Notes under the pieces: model-generated
Told to the model about the DNA's origin: nothing
The model's input: the letters and a program-made list of their open reading frames with translations, nothing else
Database searches by the model: none
In this document: positions 57,615 to 64,000 of the stretch, one piece after another
Layout of the letters: each line of letters starts with the position of its first letter
Numbering within the stretch: position 1 is the first letter of the stretch
Translations under genes and position numbers: made by a program
Source: Elmis aenea
Taxonomy: Eukaryota > Arthropoda > Insecta > Coleoptera > Elmidae
Reading direction: 5' to 3'
Length of the DNA: 64,000 bases
NCBI GenBank assembly: GCA_947652605.1
Contig: OX393577.1
Location: 18,665,466-18,729,465 of the forward strand

Positions 57615-57965
57615 TCATACAGCTGGTTCCCGCCTACCACATCCTAAATGCAATTTTTTCTTATCCTTCCAGTCGTTATCTCTTGTTTCTTCTTTTCATT
57701 GCAATTTTCACCGGATCTGTCTACCGTCTCTTCGGCCTTCCCCTCTTTCTTCTTCTGGATGGGGCTTATGTTTGATGTGGAATACTGCGAGCAGATGGCC
57801 TAACCAAATCAACTGTTGTTCTTCAATTAAATCAGTTGTGCTGTTTTCTTCGTTTACTCTCTCCCGTATCTCCTTGTTTCTTTCTTTATCCATTATCGGT
57901 GATTGACAAAACCTTCTCCATGTACATTTAATATTTGTGTGAATATGTGCTGGCGAAGACATGAG
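57615..57965 (-). pseudogene. LINE 3' end (type C)
   Basis: Minus strand from about 57950: KERNKEIRERVNEENS, IEEQQLIWLGHLL, and a degenerate RGRP region. After a shift DNDWKDKKKLHLGCGRREPA ends in V and a stop at 57615-57617. The GCGRR ending is typical of one group of insect non-LTR elements. It is a 5'-truncated fragment. Confidence 0.82.
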
Positions 57966-58029
57966 ATTTTAGAAACTGGTATACATTTTTGTGAAGAAAC
58001 GTTTCTTCTTAGATTTAATATAGAAGAAT

Positions 58030-58509
58030 TTTCAAGTCAACTCATATAATTAGAACTACCAACGAAGCCCTTTACAAATTCATAAGAATTATCCACAACC
58101 AACAATGATATCAGCTCAAAAAAAGCTCCTATGACCTAAGAAATGGCAAATTGTTAAAACAACTAGTAACTCTTCAACGTCGTATTGTAGGGTACTTTCC
58201 AAGACAATGGAAAGTTGTTTCAATCTTGATGATTCTGACAGCAGGCAAAACAGCAGAGCAAGTAAATTCATACAGGCCCATTTGATTACCTCCAATTTCG
58301 TCAAAGTTGTTTAGATAAGTGCTCTAAAAATAAGATCACTGCTGAAAAGAAAACATCTTATATCAGGCCATCAGTTTGGCTTTAGGCAAGAACATTCTAT
58401 TGCTGAACAGGTCCACAGAATAACAGGAAAATTAACCAAGCCCTAAAAAATAAAGAATTTTGTACAGCAGCCTTCCTTTAAACAAAGTTTGACACATAGG
58501 ATTGCTGTA
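58030..58509 (+). pseudogene. Jockey-type LINE, upstream half
   Basis: Frames include NEALYKFIRIIHN, FPRQWKVVSILMILTAGKT, VNSYRPI (usual SYRPISLLP), GHQFGFRQEHSIAEQVHRIT and ALKNKEFCTAAF. The last block leads into the degenerate DFD/KFDT motif. The frame is interrupted at AGGATTGCTGTA (58498-58509) and resumes after the second copy of that 12-mer at 60285-60296. Confidence 0.82.
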
Positions 58510-58511
58510 TA

Positions 58512-59120
58512 TACAGGGTGTGTAAAAATTGGCGGAAGCGCTACACGTGGCGATGTTCTTCGTAAAATTCTAAGTCGAAAATCTTAATACGAAAATGTTG
58601 TACCATGCTTGCTGTGTCTGCAAGAGGTCCTCAAAGTTTTGACATTTAGTTCTTTAATAAGCGTTATTATTTAATACTTGCAAATGAAAAAGCTGCAATT
58701 TGGAATAAAAATAAATTTCGAATAGTATGTTTTCCTAGATATTGTGTTCTTCCTTTCAAAAATTGGTGTTGCAAATATGTAAATCACTGATTTGAATGAA
58801 AATAATACATATGGCAACATTGTCATTAGCTGTCATCTCTGTTTTTCTCGTAATTATTTCTAGTTTGTGTTTTACGATACCCAAAAGTTTGCAGCTATGT
58901 TTACGAACTGAAGGCTTTCAGTTCAAACAAAAATTGTAAGTACCTAAGTAAAAATTGCTGATAAAAAAATGTCCAAACGCAAATCAATGTATGCAATCTT
59001 GCCAATTTTTTTTTCTTTAAATGGTTCGTGAGGCCATAGGAAGAATGGTACAACATTTTTGTATCAAGATTTTCGACATCGTCACGTGTAGCGCTTCCGC
59101 CAATTTATACACACCCTGTA
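58512..59120. mobile_element. 609-bp TIR/fold-back MITE, TACAGGG type
   Basis: Inverted termini of about 110 bp start TACAGGGTGTGTA and share ATTGGCGGAAGCGCTACACG on both sides, with TA flanks. The centre is non-coding. It lies in the 3' tail of the LINE at 59121-60284, so it is the youngest layer of this nest. Confidence 0.92.
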
Positions 59121-60284
59121 TATAGGGAGAGCTTTTTTACAGGTCGTTTAGGCCCACAGCTCCGTGGTTTTCTTCCACTCTTATCTATTTTTGACTTTAG
59201 TCTTCCAATATCTTATACCCTTTTCTTTAAGGTCTGATAACACTGCTTCTCTCCTCCTTCTTCTCGGTCGACCTTTCTTCTTGTTGTAGTTTGATGTTTT
59301 CCAGGCTATCATTTTTGGTGTTCGTCCATCTGGCATTCTTTCGATATGACCGAGCCACTGTAATCTTTTGGGTTTTATTATCAAGTCAATTGCTGGTCCC
59401 TTGTATATTTCATAAATTTCCCTGTTTGTACTTCTCTCATATCCTTGTTCTGTTTTCCTTCCTCCTAAAACTCTTCAAAGTATTTTTCTCTCCCGTCTCT
59501 GCAATCTTTCCTTTGTTTTCTTATTTAGTATCTAAGTTTTGCAGGCACATAGTGCTGTTGGTAGCAATACTGTTTGTAAAGGCGGAATTTAGTATCTCTA
59601 GATAGCTGTTTCGCCCTTAGTGGTTGGTTCAGCGCTCCGGCAAATTTATTTGCTTTTTGTTAATATCGCCTCTATTTCTTTTTCTTCCTCAGAGTTTTTC
59701 GTTATTTCGGCACCCAGATAGAAAAATTCATCCACTTCTTCCATCCTTATTTTTCCCAATCGTCGTAGTTATTTCTAGGATTGCATTCTGCTGACTTCCT
59801 CCAATAGACATAACTTTACATTTCGTCTGGTTCAATTGCAACCCCATCTTAAAAGCCTCCTCCACCAATCTGTTTGTCGCGTGTTCTAATTCCTTTATAT
59901 TTCTGGCTATAATGGCGATGTCGTCTGCATATCCCACTATTCGATGGCTCGTACATTATATCTCCTTCCCCGTTCAGACGGCTGCTAATTATCTTTTCTA
60001 GAGCTGTGTTGAATAGTAGAGTTGAAAGGGGATCCCCTTGGCGTAATCCAATTCTCACTATGAAGTCTTCTGATGTTTGGCCTTTCACCCTTATTTGCTT
60101 TTTGTTGTTTAAGAGTCATATTAATACTGCTAGCTTTGGAGGTACCTGAAACTCTTTCATTCTTTTCATCAATTTTTTCCTTTTTATTGAATCGTAAGCC
60201 TTTTTGAAGACGATAAAGAACAACACTGCAGGAATGTTGTATTCATAGCAAGTCATTAGCGTTTCCTTTATATTACTACTACAA
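59121..60284 (-). pseudogene. LINE type D inserted in Jockey LINE
   Basis: Minus strand from about 60240: IPAVLFFIVFKKAYDSIKRK (motif A), IGLRQGDPLSTLLFNTALEK (motif B), then MGYADDIAIIARNIKELEH, where the catalytic YADD is intact. GLQLNQTKCKVMSIGG follows. Further left, PKRLQWLGHIERMPDGRTPK and GRPRRRRREAVLSDLKEKG end near 59181. Frameshifts and stops separate these. The insertion is bounded by the 12-bp duplication AGGATTGCTGTA, as expected for target-primed reverse transcription with 5' truncation near 60284. Confidence 0.88.
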
Positions 60285-60296
60285 AGGATTGCTGTA

Positions 60297-60680
60297 CAAA
60301 TTTAAAAAAAAAAACTGTTCCAGACAACACTTTCTTGATAAAACATACTTGCACCAGATTTTTGTGTAAAATATAAAGAGTATATACAATTCTGCACCTT
60401 ATAAAATCCGGAGTTCCGCAAGAAAGCGTATTAGGGCCAATCCTATACCTTCTTTATACAGCAGATCTATCTACTAAAACAAACACTATAACAGGCACAT
60501 TTGCGGATGATACAGCACTGCTAGCTACCCATAAAGAACCCGCAATAGTGTCGGGCATTCTTTAAAATAACTTGAACGACGCACAAAAATTGTTGAAGAA
60601 ATGGCGAATAAAAGCGAAAAAAACCACATCTGTACAGGTACCTTAACGCCGAGGAAAAAGTGCAACGTCTACATTTATGA
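60297..60680 (+). pseudogene. Jockey-type LINE, downstream half
   Basis: Continuation of 58030-58509: IKSGVPQESVLGPILYLLYT and ADLSTKTNTITG (LYTADL is a Jockey hallmark), then TFADDTALLATHKEPA with intact FADD, NNLNDAQKLLKKWRIKAKK, fading near 60670. Only frameshifts near 60400 and 60565 and the early truncation mark it as dead in this part. Confidence 0.87.
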
Positions 60681-61425
60681 CGTTTATAATTACTTTTTTA
60701 TATTTTCAGATAATTTAGACAAAGAGTAAAAGTGGCGTTAATGTAACTGAAAACGTATTTTTAGTTTCAGTTGAGCTAAATCCGTACCCTTCACCGCTCT
60801 AAATATGCTCTAATTATACAACACGAATTTTATCTTCGGTTGATGCAAGTACCCCGATTAATTCTCAAGAGATAATACTCGCATAACTCGCCCTCTAGCG
60901 TGATGTCTTCTATAAAATTGAAATTCTGACAGTTCTGAAATGAAATCCAACTCTAATATTAATTTACCAAGTATTTTGACAGAACTGTTGTGCGTTCATA
61001 AAACAAAGGAATTTAATTTCAACTTGCAATGCAAATTTTTAGCGAATTACTTGTGCGAAGAACGCAAATAGTAGTTATGCGAGCTGGCTACATCGTGAAA
61101 TGAGCAAACAAAACAGATCTAATAATCGATAATCGTGGAAAATGAAATAGTATGAAACAATTGGGTTTGTGCCCGTGGTTTCGCGCTATTGATCAAATGT
61201 CATGCTTACTTGACCCTGTTTTGACAATAAGCCACCTAGAATTTAATAATTAGATTCGTCATACAATATCACAAGCGTATTCATCAAAAATGATTGTTTA
61301 AATAAGTTAAAAGTTGTTTTAAAACTAATAATCACTTTAGAAAAAATGTAATTATTGAATTATTAGACTGTATTAATGATAAATTGTGCAATATGTAATT
61401 TTTGATTGCCAACATTTAAATCATA
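60681..61425. other. Unassigned DNA
   Basis: Short inverted matches (CGCATAACTCG near 60891 and TTATGCGAG near 61075; CTGACAGTTCTG near 60926 and GACAGAACTG near 60978) hint at another old palindrome, but no ends were identified. Confidence 0.3.
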
Positions 61426-62136
61426 TACAGGGTGATTCAGTTTGACTGTCGCACACCTATAACTTTGTTATTTTAAGAGGAAACGCCCCCATAAACCTTA
61501 TATTTTTTTAATCTTGGAAAATTCTCGCTCGAATGACGTTCAAATGTTTTTTCTACGATGAAATATTAGCTTGGCGTTGGTAAACTTTTTTTAAAAATTA
61601 AATGTTATACTTTTTTTTTGATTCTAATAGAGAATTACATTCTAAATTCGATAGTGCATTTAAAAATGGGCATACACGAGAATTTTTTAAAGATACTTAT
61701 TATTTTTTACACTACTAAACGCGATCGCTGTAGTATTGACAATATATAACTTGTTTAATTATGTTTTATTTTTCGACGAAAATACTACACTACTTAATTA
61801 CTTCAGTGATCGTGATTTGTTTAAATTAATACAACGATTTTGTAAAAAATAATAAATAACCTTAAAACTCATTTTTCTCAAAAATTTTCCCATGTATGCA
61901 TATTTTTTAAATGCAGTAACAGATTTACAATTTAATTTTCTATCAGGATCAATAAAAGAAGTATGCTATGTAATTGAAAAAAAAGTTGACATTCGCCAAT
62001 CTGACACAATTCATTGTAAAAAAAAAAAAAACATTTGAACTTCATTCGATAAAAAAATTTCCACGATTTACAAAAATATAAGTTTATAAGGGTTTCCTCG
62101 AAAAATAAAAAGTTATAGGAATGCGAAAGTCACACT
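61426..62136. mobile_element. Fold-back element, TACAGGG type, right end eroded
   Basis: Left end TACAGGGTGATTCAGTTTGA. Arms of about 300 bp (61426-61725 and 61840-62136) share CCTATAACTTTTT-like, GAGGAAAC.CC, GTTCAAATGTTTTTT and TTTTTTACA blocks. The right TACAGGG cap is lost. At the arm-loop junction an ATG (near 61762) starts a frameshifted trace (FST, then LLNYFSDRDLFKLIQRFCKK) that faintly resembles the HTH start seen in the other fold-backs. Confidence 0.75.
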
Positions 62137-62479
62137 AAATAATAATAAATAAATAAAGATTTTTTAATCAAAATGTTATCATCTTGTGAATAAAAGTTAC
62201 CTTCGTTTAAAAATATTGCCACTGCGTTGAAATTTGACTTAATTAATATTACCTAATATTAATAGATTCAATTATAAACCATTTATCTTTATTTTATGTC
62301 TTGTAGAAATAAGACCAGTTACAAGCCTCTTGTCTCTTTGTCGGTCTGTTATTGCTTAAAAACATGATTTCCATTCATCTAATACGGATTTTATTATTTT
62401 TTGTCATGGTCCATTGCATTTACAAGACCAAATACTCCATGATAAAATACACATTAGTTTCTTTCTATATTTTTTTCTA

Positions 62480-62745
62480 TTGCCTTAGATAGTCTGGCAC
62501 TGTAGTTGCTCTCCTACGTTTTTGGAGTTTTTTACCAGTTCCACTATTTTTAAGCTCAACCTAATCCGCGTTTATAAACATAATATGTTGTTTTTTCTTT
62601 ACTTATTTTGTTTTTCATGTTGCTTGGTGCTTGCCTCTGCACAACGTCTATATTTTGCCTTAGATCTTCTTCTGTTTCACTTAGCTTATAACACAATTAA
62701 TCCGCTACAAATGCAGACGTATCCGTGTTTCACCTCCTAAGTATC
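62480..62745 (-). pseudogene. LINE reverse-transcriptase relic (catalytic-motif region)
   Basis: The minus frame reads SAFVAD, stop, LCYKLSETEEDLRQNIDVV and then NMKNKISKEKT. This matches YVDDLVL..ETEEDLQ.NL and KIS..KTK of the palm and thumb region. The second catalytic Asp codon is a stop. A short isolated fragment. Confidence 0.6.
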
Positions 62746-63744
62746 TCCTTGACTGTTACCCAGTTAGAGCTTTTACGCTCTCTTGATTTCCACCCCCCGC
62801 TATCAAGTTAAGCTCATTTGAAAGTCCCAGATCTCAGTAAGATTTCACATGTAACTAGACTTTTTGCAGTGACTTTCCTGATTTAGGTCGATCAGGCCTC
62901 ACGTCCTTGTTTTTGTTTACCCAACGGCTTTGGAACGTATACAGACGTGGCAGATTATGAGCTTAAATGGAAGTTCTTATTCTGCTTTTTAGTATGCTCG
63001 GCTTTTAAAACGTTGAGTTGAGTACTGAAAATATGTTAACTCGGGCGCGTTTAGACACTTTATCAGCCATGAGATTAGCCGAACACCCTTTTTATAACTA
63101 TTTTAATCACTTACCGCAAAACAGGAGCAAATTAAAGAGCTTTGTGTTGATGGTTTGCTGTGTGGCAGCGAAATCGGAGCAAAATCAGGACTAAAAATAC
63201 AATACATTTTATTTTACTTATTGGTTGACTTTAAAATAAGAAAATTTCTTCTGGATCCCTTAAACAATATTTTACTTTTAATACATACTTTAAATTTACA
63301 TTTCATTCCACTTACCTTCGTCTCACGACAATCCTTGTCTTAAACTACAGTGAACACACCGCCTTTATCGTGTCGTATAACTCTTTTAGTCAGTAATGTA
63401 CTGTCTCTTCCAATTTTCTGCTGAATGGCTTCGATATTTGAAAACGGCTTATAATAAATGAGGATGCTGTAACCCTTGCAGCACGTTTTTTCCTAATAGC
63501 GGAAATCTACAGAAAATATTATTATATAAGTCAATCGCCAACATGGTGCGATTTTTTTTGTTGTGATCAAAAAATTTAAAAATTGTTTAACAATCCAATG
63601 TAAAGTACGTAAAAAAGTGCTTTTAAAAAAAGGTTATCTAAATTTTCATAATTGTATCATTTTCATACGACGTTTCGCACATCTTCAAATAAAAGAAATT
63701 TAAACAAGATCAAAAACGTTTGGAAAGGCATAGAAACAATTGAT
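62746..63744. other. Unassigned DNA with one coding-like minus frame
   Basis: A minus-strand frame of 50 codons at 63340-63492 looks coding-like in composition but has no recognised family. A splice-donor-like GTAAGTGG lies just past its stop codon. Nothing else was recognised. Confidence 0.3.
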
Positions 63745-64000
63745 TTGTAGGTTAAAAATGACTTTTATTTATCTGTATTATCTCCTCGAAGTACAATGCA
63801 TTTACTTTAACGATCTTCCACGTCATTATGCCCTCTTTGTACACCGATTCGTCGATTCTTCTGCAAAATAAGGGTTTACTGCAGCCATGACCCGCTCATT
63901 TGATAAAAATATTTGTCCTGCCAGGTTTGTTTTTAAGTTTGGAAACATATTTTAGACGGAGAGGGCCAAATTTGAAGAATAAGGTGCATGGGGAATCAAT
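63745..64000 (-). pseudogene. Mariner transposase C-terminal relic, runs off window
   Basis: Minus strand from the window edge: HAPYSSNLALSV (usual HPPYSPDLAPSD, third catalytic Asp lost), NMFPNLKTNLAGQIF, SNERVMAAVNPYFAEES, and after a shift YKEGIMTWKIVKVNALYFEE and INKS. This is the ordered C-terminal third of a mariner transposase. One stop and at least one frameshift. The N-terminal part lies beyond 64000. Confidence 0.82.

Noticed and set aside
1..64000. tRNA, rRNA, tRNA-derived SINE or CRISPR array
   Set aside because: No A/B-box pair, cloverleaf, rRNA block or regularly spaced identical repeats with unique spacers was found. The regular arrays here are MITE motifs and a diverged satellite.

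Overview
The window looks like non-coding DNA from an insect nuclear genome, possibly a beetle. This rests on the AT-rich composition, the short stop-riddled reading frames, the density of mariner, hAT, piggyBac-like and non-LTR relics, and a few isolated exon-like islands. No intact multi-exon gene, rRNA, tRNA or CRISPR array is visible. The best host-gene signal is one plus-strand exon at 42718-42882 (good 3' splice site, start codon in GCCGCCATG context, 12 codons, good donor). A possible 21-nt in-frame microexon lies at 47791-47811. If both are real, much of the second half is a large intron.

The rest is layered transposon debris. (1) At least nine fold-back (long inverted repeat) elements or pieces carry TACAGGG-type termini, several flanked by TA: 195-558, 6003-7236, 12066-13535, 14625-15780, 41970-42459, 43173-44032, 58512-59120, 61426-62136, plus solitary ends. 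In at least two, probably three or four, the arms or loop hold the first codons of a transposase-like helix-turn-helix domain (DUF4817 type), so they look like head-to-head duplications of the 5' end of an IS630/Tc1/mariner-type transposon. (2) Three broken mariner transposases lie at 5590-5994, 16206-17495 and 63745-64000. (3) Five non-autonomous hAT-type elements have exact 8-bp target duplications: 26408-27595, 32191-32745, 36384-37197, 44257-44592 and 51572-52076. Four of them are built from family-specific short motif arrays. (4) hAT transposase relics lie at 27618-28012 and 51455-52768. (5) Two piggyBac-type MITEs flanked by TTAA lie at 18141-18880 and 21979-23238, and a piggyBac-like relic flanked by TTAT at 38488-39621. 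(6) A 1.09-kb TIR element with a 9-bp target duplication lies at 46139-47224. (7) About fifteen non-LTR retrotransposon fragments occur in both orientations.

Insertions can be ordered. At 58-60.7 kb a Jockey-type LINE was interrupted by a second LINE with a 12-bp target duplication, and that LINE by a fold-back MITE. At 51.3-52.9 kb a LINE holds a hAT relic that holds a hAT MITE; removing the MITE plus one 8-bp repeat restores an open transposase frame. At 36.3-37.3 kb a hAT MITE splits a LINE reverse transcriptase. At 21-23.3 kb a TTAA MITE splits another. At 12-13.7 kb one palindrome sits in the loop of another.

Tandem or local repeats include a roughly seven-unit array of about 160 bp at 55780-56860, a paired 50-bp palindromic unit at 9655-9754, and a diverged duplication at 20030-20700. 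Boundaries without target duplications were judged by eye and may be off by tens of bases.
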